NCBI GenBank assembly: GCA_037954325.1
Contig: JBBMNZ010000035.1
Span: forward strand, 2,730,001-2,794,000
Length of the DNA: 64,000 nucleotides
Reading direction: 5' to 3'
Source of the DNA: Fistularia commersonii
Taxonomy: Eukaryota > Chordata > Actinopteri > Syngnathiformes > Fistulariidae
Translations under genes and position numbers: made by a program
The notes under the pieces: model-generated
The model's input: only the letters and a program-made list of their open reading frames with translations
Told to the model about the DNA's origin: nothing
The model's database searches: none
Shown here: piece by piece, positions 48,306 through 60,175 of the stretch
Position numbering within the stretch: position 1 is the stretch's first letter
Layout of the letters: each line of letters opens with the position of its first letter

Positions 48306-49878
48306 CTGCACGGGGTGGAGGAGGAGCATGAGTGTCAGGAATGTCTATTACACAGTTATTACACAGTTATTACACCGTAATTACACAATAATTACACAAA
48401 AGCCCATTTTCATGAGGGTGAGACGATAGTCCTGGGCAGGTTCGAGGGGCTTACAGACACCAACAGATACAGTAGAGCATGTCCAAGTTCACACGTGCAC
48501 AGTTGTAGAAGTACACCAATGCATTCATGATGGCCGCCACCGAGGGTTCAGAACCGCAGAGAACTTGCAGTGAAGCAGGTATCAACGAAACATCTGGGTT
48601 CTCCAGGTTCTCCGACTGGCTCCCGGAGACCCGAAAACAGCAGGTCAAACGAAGGGGTGAATGTTTGGATGATTGACAGCAGGTTAAACCCCGCCTCTCG
48701 CACCGGCATCAGCTACGATCGGCTCCCGGATCTGACGTTCTCCAGAACAATGGTTCTACCTCCGAGCCTCGAGGCCCGGCGGTATTTTTATGATGTTAGC
48801 GAATCTTGAGATGCCCGGACTGAGCGCCGGCCCCCTCCACGACACGGGCGAGTGTAACCAGAACCTGGCGAGCGGCGTATGGCGGGCCGCTGCCGTGACC
48901 CTGTTTGACTGGCCTGTCCTTTGGATTTCACGTGAACGCCCTCACATGCTTTCTAAACTTAGTGCGCTCAAGTATTCATCACATCATCTGTTAAGCACCG
49001 GACACGGCCCCCGCCGGCCGCGGCCCCTAAGCACGCCGCTGAAAGGCGGCGGCCCAATCACATTAGACATCCTGAAGCCCACTATTGTTTATCATTGTCA
49101 TCAGTTAGCTTCTGATTCTCAGGAATCGCGGCCCACGCCGCCGCCGCCGCCGCTGCGACCCAGGGGGTCCCGCCACGCGATGCGACCCGCGACCGGTCCC
49201 TTTTTAAAATGCTCCGGTGGCGTTTTCAAATATGAATTTACGCAACCGAATCTGGCGGGGGATTAGCGCCTTCCCGCCGGCTCCTGTTGTTGTGATGTGG
49301 CGTTGCGATTATTTCCCCACATCATAAACTCAACCCGCAGCCGCGGGCCGCCGCGCTACTGCCGACCCCCTCCTCCTCCCCCTCCCGGCCCCCGGGCTCC
49401 CCGCTCGACACGGGAACCTGAGATAACCCGTTAGCTTCCGGGAAAATGTAGCGGAATCACGTTTCTTACACAGGTATTACAAGCATATCTTGTGGTCGTG
49501 TGACGGCAGGAAGTCAACGGATGTTACTTCCTGCCGGGCTCCCGGAGCAGGGGAAGATAAAGTGCAAAAAAAATGCAAAAAAGAATTGCATGAAAATGCG
49601 AAAAAAAAAAAAAAAAAAAAAAGGACAAAAAAAAGCAACAAAAAAAATAAAAATAAATTCATTTTCGCCCATCCACACAGCTAATATGGCTGCCCTGCTG
49701 GCAACCAGGTGAGGCAGGGTCACATGACCAGCTGCAGGTCACATGACCAGCTGCAGGTCACATGACCACCAGAGCAATAGATCGATAGATTGATAGATGG
49801 ATGGATGGATGGCAACCGCATGCTTCTGCTTCTCCAGATCTCTCTCTCATGGAGAACCTCTCTTTTCACCTTCATCAC

Positions 49879-49937
49879 CACACAGACACACACACACACA
49901 CACACACAGACACACACACACACACACACACACACAT
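49879..49937 (+). repeat. (CA)n microsatellite
   Basis: CA run of about 58 bp with single GA interruptions. Confidence 0.95.
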
Positions 49938-49989
49938 GGAGCTGATGTTCTCCAGATCAGTTCCACTGGCAGGACAAAACCCTCTGCCT

Positions 49990-50635
49990 GTTCTAAATCT
50001 TCTAACAGGTTCTACAAGTTCTCACTGGTTCTAAGGGGTTCTGACGGTTTAGAGGGTTCAAAAGGTTCCTACTGGTTCTAAAGCTTCTCATGGGTTCTAA
50101 AACTTCAAAGGATTCTAAGGTTCTTATTGGTTCTAAAGGTTCAAAGGGTTCTTAAGGTTCAAAGGGTGATAAAGGATCAAATGGTTCTAAAGGATCTCAC
50201 CGGTTCTGAATGTTCTCAAGGGTTCTAAAGGATCTCACAGGTTCAAAGGGTTCTCACAGGTTCTAAAGGTTCAAAGGGTTCTTAAGGTTCAAAGGGTGCT
50301 AAAAGATCAAACGATTCCAAAGGATCTCACGGTTTCTGAATGTTCTCACAGGTTCTGAAGGATCTCAAAGGTTCAAAGGGTTCTCACGGGTTCTAAAGGT
50401 TCAAAGGGTTCTCACGGGTTCTAAAGGTTCAAAGGGTTAAAAGGGTTCTCAGGGTTCAAAGGGTACTAAAGGTTCTCATGGGTTCTAAAGGCTCTCACAG
50501 GCTTTAAAGATTCGCACAGGTTCAAAAGGTTCAGAGGGTTCTAAAGGATCTCACGGGTTCTAAAGGTTCTCACAGGTTGTAAAGGTTCTAAAGGTGCTGA
50601 CGGGTTCTAAGGCGCTGTGAAGGTTCTCTTGGCTG
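49990..50635 (+). repeat. GGTTCTAAAGG-type minisatellite with 130-bp higher-order period
   Basis: Short units such as GGTTCTAAAGGTTCAAAGGG and GGATCTCACAGGTTC fill about 640 bp. GGTTCTAAAGGTTCAAAGGG starts at 50129, 50259 and 50389, an exact 130-bp spacing, and the intervening text also matches between the first two periods. It is in rbm20 intron 1. Confidence 0.9.
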
Positions 50636-51126
50636 TGGGAACTCACAAGGTCTTGTTCCGGTTCTTCCTCGGGGGATTAAAATACTCCGAACCTCACGGA
50701 ATCCCACGCCGGGCGTGGACGTGTGCACGCTCAATCCTCGGGGGTTTGGGAGCAGCGGTCCACGGACTCGGCGGGTCCTCACGGAGGCACGAAACCCACG
50801 CGGGACATTTGGTCACGCCGGTGGAAGGAGAAGCCGCGGGACTCGGACCGGAGCGCTTCCCCCATCCGCCTCACCGGAGGGAGCGGCGGACTGCGGCCGG
50901 GATCGCGGTCCGGTGGCGGGGGGGCGCCGGGAGCCCCGCCCCCGGGGGGTCCCGACGCGCCCCGCAAGTCCGCGTGCGCGTCTGTCACGCATACGCACGC
51001 GCTACAAACAAATAAATAAATAAACAAAACCAACAAACCCGCGGAGTCGGTGAACCGAACCGGACGCGCACACGCACACGCACGGTTTAAGAACGAAGGG
51101 GAAGGCGTGACGAAGTCACATGTGCT

Positions 51127-51130
<4 letters not shown>

Positions 51131-51181
<51 letters not shown>
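51131..51181 (+). repeat. (TG)n microsatellite
   Basis: Pure TG run of about 50 bp. Confidence 0.95.
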
Positions 51182-51182
<1 letters not shown>

Positions 51183-52614
51183 CGACACGTTGATATTTTT
51201 CCCAACGGTACAATAACACTACTACAAATTTGTACTGCGTGAGAACTACGTAGTACTGCGAGAAAGTACTTCGTGTAAATTCGTTAACTTCCATATTGCG
51301 GATTCGTGGAAATAAAAAATAACTTTATAAAAACGGAGCGGATTCTGTTTGCGGGTTTAAAAAAAAAAAAACTACGAACGGAGTCACGTGATCTGGTTTC
51401 AGGAAGTAGATTTAATGAAACTAAGCGCATTTTTAAATGAATATTATTTAAATGTTATTTTTTAAAATACTAAAACGGACCCGTTTTAATTCCTAATGTA
51501 TTGCGAATTGGCCCTTCGAAATAATTATCATTTCCATCTAGGTTTATTGTATTCTCCGTCAAGCCTGACGTTTAATTTAAATTGATTTACGTGAATTTAA
51601 AATAAAGCAGTAACTATAACTTGAACTCCACTGGCGGGGAAAAAAACCTGAACTAACAATTAAAAAATAAAAACTTTTCGCGTTGGTACTTGAAGTAAAA
51701 ACTGTCAATCGCATTTTTCTAATCTCAACTGAATAATTTCTGACGTTAAAACCAAACTCTATCAAATGTCAAAATTAAAGCGCGAACATCCGGTAACAGC
51801 AATAAACTTTACGAGTGAATAAAACAAGCAAATCTCAAAGAGTCTCTGCCAGAAATCAAATCCGGCAGCGGCGTTAGAGGCGACAGGTGTCCCCGGAATA
51901 AAAAAATAACCAGCCTTAATCCGGCTAATCCCCGGATTTAATCCGCGGTAGGAGCCCCCCCTCCCCCGCCGCGCTCTGCCCGGGGACGTCAGGGTTGGAG
52001 AACCGCGCAGACCCGGTAGAAGCACAGGCCTGCAGCCACATCCCATAATAACAACCACAACAATCGCGACAAGAGAAAAAGTATTATTGTAGAATTTAAC
52101 ATGTAGTGTTTTATCTATTGTTTTACTAAAATTACTTTTACTGTAATCTCGAGGAGAAGTGCTTGTGCAAGGAATTATAAATTACTTAAATCATAATAGT
52201 AATGCAATAATAATAGTAATAACATTAAAAAATAATTATTACATTAATAACAAAAATATTTATAATTAACATAAAATGTATTGTGAGTTTTTTTCAGTTT
52301 TGCAATAGCAGTATTTGATTTAGTACAAGAAATACTACATGTTCAACTACGACTGTAATTATACTGATTCTATAACCGCGTCCATTATGATTAATGTTAT
52401 TAAATTTATTTTAATTAATTCTAAGAAGGTATAATAGTAATGGTAATAGTAGTATTAGTATAAGTATGTACAGTGTTAAATATTGTGTACTTGTACTTCA
52501 AGGTCACTCACAGTGTACGTAGTTCCTAATACAACATAGTAAAATATACTTCACATTACACCGATTTTATACTGCCTGCATTCATAGCAGAAATACAAAT
52601 ATTAATATAGTATA

Positions 52615-52810
52615 CCATAATACTGTATTGATCCCCATCAGGGAAATTCGTTTGTCACAGCAGCGCAACAACAATAATATCAATACATACAGATATAAAT
52701 ATGAATAGAAGAGACATTTAATAGGACAAAGAAAATAACAAGGATAGGAAAAGATTGTAGATTGACAATAAGAATAAAAAATAAACAGGATGAGAGTGGA
52801 ATGATAACAA
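52615..52810 (-). mobile_element. non-LTR retrotransposon 3' end
   Basis: On minus: GTTGTTGCGCTGCTGTGACA, AACGAATTTCCCTGATGGGG, ATCAATACAGTA. Same layout as 43550 and 4762 (reverse). A-rich sequence to the right may be a further part of the element. Confidence 0.6.
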
Positions 52811-53604
52811 GGGTAAAAAATTTATAAGAAAAATAGAAAACAAAATGAACAACAAGGATAAAAAGAGATAACAGGATACCACACTATTTATGGTAGTAAT
52901 ACTAATGTCAACAGAATCAGTATAATAATAACATTATTATATTTATAGATATAGTTAAACACGTAGCATTTTCTTGTACTGCAGTACTAAACTGCAGTAA
53001 CTGAAAAAAAACTCAAAATGTATTACTATAATTTTTTGTGATATTAAAAACTGTATTTAACACAAAAAAAGAAATAGTACTACTATCACTACTAGTGGTA
53101 GTAATACTACCACTACTCATAGTACAAATAAAAATACTAATGACAATAATAAAAATAGAATCACCTTTTGAATCAGTATAATTATAGAAATAGCTGAACA
53201 TTTATTTCTTGTATAATGGTACTAAAATTGCAGTAACTGTTGACTTAATAATTGTAATATAATGTAATATATAATGTAATTGTAATGTAATGATAAAAGC
53301 AACAACAGTAATTATAATACTCATGTAGTCGTAAAACCAGTGTAACTAAAGACATAGTGTAACTTGCAGTATTTTTTGTATAGCTTTACCAGACAAGCAG
53401 TAACTGTTACCTCGCTAAATACTATTATTATTACTACTATAACTAGTTTTCATTAGTATTATTATTATTATCATTATTATTGTCATGTCTAGTGTTAAAA
53501 CTGCATTTTGAGATGTATTTCTACTTTGAGGTTATAGAGTGTGTCCTAAATACAACAAAATAAGAAACCGAGATTATAATATTTCATATTATCAGCTGTG
53601 GTGG

Positions 53605-53707
53605 TTGTAATAATAATAATAATAATAATAATAGTAATAAACATTTTTACAATAAAGTAATAAAAAAGAAGATGACAAATTTTAGAGAACAAAAGTTTCG
53701 AGGTTTG

Positions 53708-53740
<33 letters not shown>

Positions 53741-53845
53741 AGAGAGAGAGAGAGAGAGTGAGACAGAAACATGGCAATCTAAAACTATTCTGAATAGAAA
53801 CACACCGACACACACACACACACAGACACACACACACACACAGCG
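53605..53845 (+). repeat. cluster of microsatellites: (ATA)n, (TG)n, (AG)n, (CA)n
   Basis: TAA triplets at about 53608-53635, TG at 53708-53738, AG at 53739-53762 and CA at 53807-53843. Confidence 0.9.
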
Positions 53846-53877
53846 AGTATGCATTTGACTCAACAGCTCCCAGCTCT

Positions 53878-53895
53878 GCCACTAGGGGGCGCCAC
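53878..53895 (+). promoter_or_regulatory. CTCF-like motif
   Basis: GCCACTAGGGGGCGCCAC shares 14 bases with the motif at 7371 and is a strong core match in rbm20 intron 1. Confidence 0.45.
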
Positions 53896-54879
53896 ACATT
53901 GCAGAAAACTGGCCCCAGGAGATCCTCCCCATCAACATCTAATGGGACCAGTGCCTCCCATCATGTGAGGGCACTGTTCTCACCGGTTCCTCGGGTTCTC
54001 CGGGTTCTCCGACCCGTCACCAGAACTCCTCACCCCTGACTCGTCTCTGCATCGGCTTCCTTTGACATACTCGCCCTTTAAAACAAGCGCCGAAAACCAG
54101 TGGGACCTCAAAGAGTCAATCGGGACGAGGACCAAACAAACCTCTGCTTGGTTCAATTGATCCTCTGAGGTTCCACTTCAGTTGAAGCTCTCAATCAAAG
54201 CATGGGAGTCCCGGTCTCGGGGCCCGGGCCAGTAAACAGGGTCTGCTTGCCTCGCACCACATTTGGCACCATTGGGAGGGGTGTAGGAGTGGAGGTGTGG
54301 GGTCACTGATTTATGGCACCATTGATTTATGGCTCCCCCGACCACGGGTGAGGAATGTTGGCGGCGGAGAGTCGGAGGGTCTACGACCCCCATCAGCCCG
54401 ATCCTGAGTGAGGCATCACTTGAAGACACGGCGGCTTTTCCACTGATGAAGTGTTTCCGACCGGTTCTCCACGGATGTTTGGAGAGGAGAACCCCGACGT
54501 GGAACCGGAGTCCCGATCCAAAGGAACCTGCACGTCGCCCTCTCCTCGCCGCCATCGCTGACGAACATGCGTCGGGAGTTGGGAGGGAACCCCGGACCCC
54601 CTCCGTGACCCCCGGAGGTCGAACAGAAACCCATGTGAAGTGACAGCTGCCCCCCCCCACCCCTCCCCGCCCGCGGAACCCAGAGAACATTCCAGCCGAC
54701 ACGTCCCGAAGTCCTCACCTGTTCTCCGGCTTTCTGCAGAAATCTGGGCTCTAATCTGAGAACATCCATAACGTGTAAGCGGAATCTGTTTTTCTAGATA
54801 ATCCCACCCAGTGTCTCCGGGATTACTCAGAACCGCCGGCGTTCAACGGGGCACGCCGGGATTCTTGGAGGCCCAGCGG

Positions 54880-55260
54880 GGTTTTCCAAGCGCATGCTGG
54901 TACCCTGGAGTTCTGCAAGGCAACCAAGTGTTCTCTTGGGTAACCTAGGGTTCACTGAGGCATGCAGATGTTCTCCCAGGCATGTTGGGATTCTCAGGGG
55001 AACAGCAGGGTTCTCCGAGTGCATGCCCGTGTTCTCCCAGGTACCCTGGGGTCTGCAAGGCAACCGAGGGGTCTATCAGTTACCCTGGGGTTATGAAAAG
55101 CAACTCAGGGTTCTCCAGGGTACCTTAGAGTTCACTGATGCACGCCAGTATTCTCCCAGGCATTACAGGGTACTTGGAGCCACCTAAGACTCTACAAAGG
55201 TCCCTGGGGTTCTCCAAGGCACAACAGGGTTCTCCAAGGTACACTAGCATGGCTCGCCAA
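54880..55260 (+). repeat. 20-bp minisatellite with 180-bp higher-order period
   Basis: About 18 diverged units of roughly GTTCTCCAAGGCAACCNAGG. TACCCTGGAGTTCTGCAAGG at 54901 recurs as TACCCTGGGGTTATGAAAAG at 55081, and TTCACTGAGG at 54951 recurs as TTCACTGATG at 55131, both 180 bp (9 units) on. Because 20 is not a multiple of 3, the 97-codon open frame here is chance. Confidence 0.88.
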
Positions 55261-56490
55261 CATTGGGATTTTCTGACAGTTTTTCAGTACTTGCTCTGTT
55301 TCTTGGAGGGCGGGGGGGTTGGGGTAAGGGGTGGGGAGTGGGGGTATCAAGTGGTCTGTGGTCAGTTTTGACATGAGGGTGGTGACATGGCTAAGAAAAG
55401 CCCCCTCCTCCCTAGAGGAGGTTTACCTGTAATCTGCTGAGTGTTAGACATGGTGCTGAGAGCTGGTTGACTAGAGTCTCCATTGGGTCACAGTGACCCC
55501 TCCTTCCCTCGGCGTAAAAAAGTCCAAAAAAAGGGGAGGGACAGGACGGGAGCGCTCAAATTAAGGATGATGACGACATTTTGGTTCAATCGCGAGAATT
55601 TTTGTCGTAGGATCCAGGCTTTGACAACTGAGGCCGACCAGCCATTTCTCAGGCTGCCGTCGAACAGTTATTTATAGCCCTGACTGATCAAGCGCCTCTC
55701 TGCGCCGCCCCGGCCCTTCACATCGGGTTCTTTCAAGGAAGAACCCCAAAGGTTCTGAGCTGCATCCCTAAACATTCCCATCTCTGCCTGATTGCCTTTT
55801 CTGTTTTCTGGCGGGAATAAACAGGAAGTGGAAGGAGCAGGAGGCCCCGCCCCCAGAGCTGAAGGAAGAAGAATGAACAAGCCAAGTTAACACTGATAAA
55901 TATTCTCTGGTCTCAGCGTCAGGCTCGGGTACATCGGTATGCTCATCAGTTTATACCCCAAACGAGTACCTTCGAGATACTTTAAGGCGTAAAACAGAAT
56001 ATATCCAAAGACGGCGAGGAAACAAATCACCCCTCTTCTTGAAAAACCCACAAGGAGAAGGTTTTTGGGTTTTGGACCTGTCCATTGGGGGTTTGGAGGA
56101 TCGGATCCAAGACAAGTCCCAAGTAGATCTGCGCCGCGTCAAAACATCTGACGCTTATCTTGGATCGAGGCCGCGGAGTGATTTAAGAAGAAGTAGAAGG
56201 AACATGGGGGGGGGGGGGGGTAGAGGGGGGGTGGGGAGGCTTGGGATCGGCGGGGAGTTGTAATTACAACCCTGTCCGGTCTGGATCTGGAGGCAGCATC
56301 GCCATGACGACAGGACCCGACAGTCTCAGAGATGCCCAGCGCCGGCCGGAGGAACGATTCGTCACACAGAACCATCCGGTAAGGTAAGCAATCCACCCTC
56401 AATACATCAAGCTAGCCTTCACATGGTCTGCTCATTCATCTACTCCAATGTCCAGAACTCCAGCTTGGTCAGGACTCAGAGCGGCGCAGC

Positions 56491-56508
56491 AGCGCCCCCT
56501 TGTGGCAG
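56491..56508 (-). promoter_or_regulatory. CTCF-like motif, reverse orientation
   Basis: On minus: CTGCCACAAGGGGGCGCT, a strong core match facing the forward motif at 53878. Confidence 0.45.
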
Positions 56509-56825
56509 GTGACCTTCCCCTTTCTCACACCCACCGAAGATGGTAGCAACCAACGGGTGGCCAAGAAACATGCTGGAATATGGAAGGAACCGTCCCAAGG
56601 GGATCCGTGTTCCTTGCAACCCTTTTTTTGGAGATGCCAGAATGAATCATGAGACGGCGGAAGCGCCTTGAGTATCCCGAAGTTCCAGGATGTGGGTCGA
56701 GAGTTTGGAAGAAATTCCTGAAATAAGATCACGAATCTGGCAACGTTCGCGCAAATCCATCTTTGCTACCGCCTGCTTGAGAACACCATGTTTTTGAGCG
56801 CTGGACGGATTCCAGCAAGAGCGTG

Positions 56826-56828
<3 letters not shown>

Positions 56829-56858
<30 letters not shown>
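56829..56858 (+). repeat. (CA)n microsatellite
   Basis: About 15 CA units in rbm20 intron 1. Confidence 0.9.
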
Positions 56859-56859
<1 letters not shown>

Positions 56860-57574
56860 CAGGGTGACCATATGGCTCAGCATGTCCGGGAAGCTCCGGG
56901 CTGCTCAAATAGCCATTAGCACAAATTAGCCCCGACAATGAAAGCGAGTGAACTCAGCAGATTTTATTTCCAAACAGCTGCTTCTCCGAACCCGGAGCGA
57001 CAAATGGACCAAGGTTGGGAGGATTGGAGGCCGGGAGGAGGGGGTGGAGACCCCCGAACCCCTTATCCAACCAGGCTCTTTCACTCTGAATATTTTCAAT
57101 TTAAAAAACTTAAAATAGTAAAAATCAAATTGAGAATTTAAGGGTAGCAAGTACACTGTCAGTGTGATTCTGTCAAGTACACAAACACATCAAAAAAACA
57201 TTTTTTTTAACTTATAATCATAAATAAATGCATAGAAGGATTTATTTATGGATAAACAAATACCTAAAATATAAATAAATAATTATAAATAATTAGAAAA
57301 ATGTAAAAAAAACAATACATTAAGTATAAATAAATAAATAATTCTGAATAATGAGAAAAATATATAAAAAATACATAAATTAGAGGTAAATCATTATAAA
57401 TAATTAGAAAAATATTTAAAAAATATACATAAAATATAAATAAATAATTAGAAAAATATAAAAAAAAAAAACAACATAAAATTACATAAATAAAGAGTAG
57501 TCAGTACGACTACAGAGTATAAGCGTGAGGGTTTCATGTGCTGATAATCACTGCGTGTTGCTGCCGTGCAACAC

Positions 57575-57810
57575 AAGAGAAAGAGGCGGGGTTTAACCGG
57601 ACGGATCGGCGTCAATCATATGGAGACGTCCAATCGGGTGAACAGTGGGGCGGCGGGGGGGAGCTGGAGCTGCACGGGGAGTGAAATCCACCCGCGGGAG
57701 GGGGTGGGGGTAGGGTTGCTGCCCTTCCATCTTCCCATTGACGAGTTACTGACAGCTGAATCCCAACACTTCCAGGCTGGAGAACATGGAGGCGACATGT
57801 GCGGCGTGAA
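57575..57810 (-). repeat. tRNA-headed interspersed repeat, reverse copy
   Basis: AAAGAGGCGGGGTTTAACCG, GGATCGGCGTCAATCATATG, then GGCTGGAGAACATGGAGGCG in the order expected for the reverse consensus. Confidence 0.5.
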
Positions 57811-59096
57811 GCTCCGCAGCTCCAGACCCTCCCATTTTCCTCAAGACCGCAACTTAGCGCCGTGTGGTAAAACTACTATTCCAATTACTGGAATAATTGA
57901 GCGATGTTCCTGGGGAAACCTTGTTGAAGCAGCCGGAGGTTTTTCCAGGAACGTCCGGAGAAGCTCATCCGTCCCTCAAACTCAGCTCCGATCCAGGCCG
58001 GGGTTCCATCGGACGTCACGCGACTGGGAGAAATCATAGAACGTCTACTTCTCTGAGAGCTCCTGCCTGGATTTCCTCCAGGTTCTCCATCTTAGCACGG
58101 CGCTTAATGCTGCAAAAGTCTAGCAAGCTGGCGCGTTATCTAGTTATACTCCAATTTATTTCATTTCCAACTTAAGAAAGGGTATTAAAATAAGAAGCCA
58201 AAAGCATTTCGCTTCCACGAAGAGCGGGAGGAGGACTTTCTTTTGGCTTTTTCGGACAGTTACGCTTATTTATGTGAGCCAGCCTTTTCCCAAATGAAGA
58301 TCATTTAACCACGACTGATGATCGTTTGGAAGTCGGAAAACACATCCTCGGCTGATTCCACATCATAGTAAGGACAAAAATGTATTGTGCAAAACGGGTT
58401 CGTGCAGTTATGAAAGTCTCTACGACTGACAGCCGAGCCCCGCCTCTCGCTCCAAGCTCAAGCTAACGGCTAACGGATGCTATTCAGGTGTTCAGTTTTA
58501 AAGAATGAAACAATACCGCTCCCCCACCCCCTTGAGGTCAGTTCCAGTTTGATAAGTCACAGGAACAAACCGGACTATTTATAGCCGGCGGCTCACGGAC
58601 ACCCGCCGAATAACTGCCGCCGTATTAATGGCTTATTTTTGGACGCGTTCGCTGGCGAGCTTCCCCCGACTGGGCAGACGTGTTAATAACAACCATCGCC
58701 GAATCAAACACATGATGCCCCCTCGCCTCCCCGAGGGGCAATTGATTAACCGGGGTAGAAAGGGGCGGGCGGGGGGTTGTCATCCAGCGGAAGCCCCTCG
58801 GTTTTGGGTTGTGACCTTGTGCTGACAAACAGACATCCCCCCCCGCACTGTTGGCGCAACCATTAGCATGTCTGACTCCTAATCTGCTGCTGGAAGCCGG
58901 CAGGCATGACGGCGACGCTCTATCACTTTCTATCTCTGTTTGTGTGGGCAATCCTTTCAGGAAGGGGGCTATCTCGCCACTCCACCCCCCCGGGCTCCAG
59001 CTCCGGGCCCTGATAAGGGCAGGAGAGGGCGATAGCGGCGTCAGGGAGCGCCTGAGGTTCAGGATTCAGCAGTCAGAAGAGGCTAGAAAATGCTAA

Positions 59097-59400
59097 CACA
59101 CGGTAGCATACTGCGGTTAGCGCTTCCGCCGTCATAGCAACAAGGTTGCGGGTTCAATTCCCTCTGAGCCTGGAGTCTCCAGGTTGCTCCTGCGGTCCGG
59201 GAACACCCAGGAGGTTCAGTGAAGGCCCTGTTTTGGCCAGATGATTGAATGAGAAGGTGAATGGTTGCATGTCTCTATATGATGAGTGAATGAAAGGGTG
59301 AATTGCGTTTGTTTACAAATGACTCGTGAATGGTTGCATGATTTTATACGACGTGTGAATAGGAGGGTGAATGTTTGTACGTGTGAATGAATGAGGAACA
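59097..59400 (+). repeat. tRNA-headed interspersed repeat, forward copy with B box
   Basis: GCGGTTAGCGCTTCCGCCG, AACAAGGTTGCGGGTTCAAT and TCCCTCTGAGCCTGGAGT match the head of a common teleost repeat. GGTTCAATTCC is a Pol III B box (GGTTCRANTCC). Downstream it degenerates to repeats of GTGAATGGTTGCATG. No intact tRNA cloverleaf was fitted, so it is not called as a tRNA gene. Confidence 0.6.
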
Positions 59401-60029
59401 AAAACTCTCCTCCAGAAGCCGTTACATCATCCTGCAGAGGCTGGATGTGTCACATGACCTCCTTTCCAGAATAAGTGTTTTGGCGTTACGTAAGGCCGCC
59501 GCTGACTCACTCCACAACAACCAACTTTTATATGACTCACCCACAGGGCGCCCAGAATACCCTAAATCACCGCCGGCTGATTGGCCAGAAGCGGTGGCGC
59601 TCGGCTCCATTATTTCCCCCGCTCTCCTGCTGCCAATAAAAAAAACACACTTTTCTAAAGGGAACGAACCCGGCCCGGTCCACGCCGGCCTCGGGTTCGA
59701 TTACAGGAAAGAGCGTCCGACGTGGTGACAGGTTGAGTGGTTCTCACTGGTGGTCATGTAGTCCCGGGAGAATCGGCGCTCCCGCTTCGTCCATCCCCGC
59801 CTAATCCCTGCATGTAAACCCGTTAGCGAGCTATGCGGCGACCCGCTGGCGAGGGGTCGCCGCTCCGGGAGCGACGCGGGCGGCGTGCAGCTGCAGCTGC
59901 CGGGATTCGCGCCAAACTCCGCCCACAAAATGCGGAGATTAAAACCCTTTCCTCCGCTTTCTATAATTTCACTCTTCGTCCACACGAGATGTCCCGCACG
60001 CGGGGTCAACGGCAGGGCCGCAGCCAATC

Positions 60030-60175
60030 ACCAGGGAGGGGCGGGGCTTAAACTGGACGGGTCGGCTGTCAATCATCAGACCGTTCACAATAAGGGACTA
60101 GTACGATCAACTTGCTGTTTTTGGAGAGAACTTGGGGAGGAGAACATGGCGGGAACCCAGGTAGGAGGAAATAGA
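60030..60175 (-). repeat. tRNA-headed interspersed repeat, reverse copy
   Basis: GGGGCGGGGCTTAAACTGGA, CGGGTCGGCTGTCAATCATC, GACCGTTCACAATAAGGGAC, then GGAGGAGAACATGGCGGGAA. Confidence 0.55.

Noticed and set aside
47276..48331. 351-codon open frame on +
   Set aside because: Exact antisense of rbm20 exon 2, which has clear homology and correct phase; GC-rich shadow.
54894..55187. 97-codon frame in the 20-bp minisatellite
   Set aside because: Unit length is not a multiple of three, so no repeated peptide; chance frame.
59097..59180. tRNA gene at the B box
   Set aside because: B box is present but no paired acceptor stem or anticodon arm could be fitted; it matches the head of an interspersed repeat.
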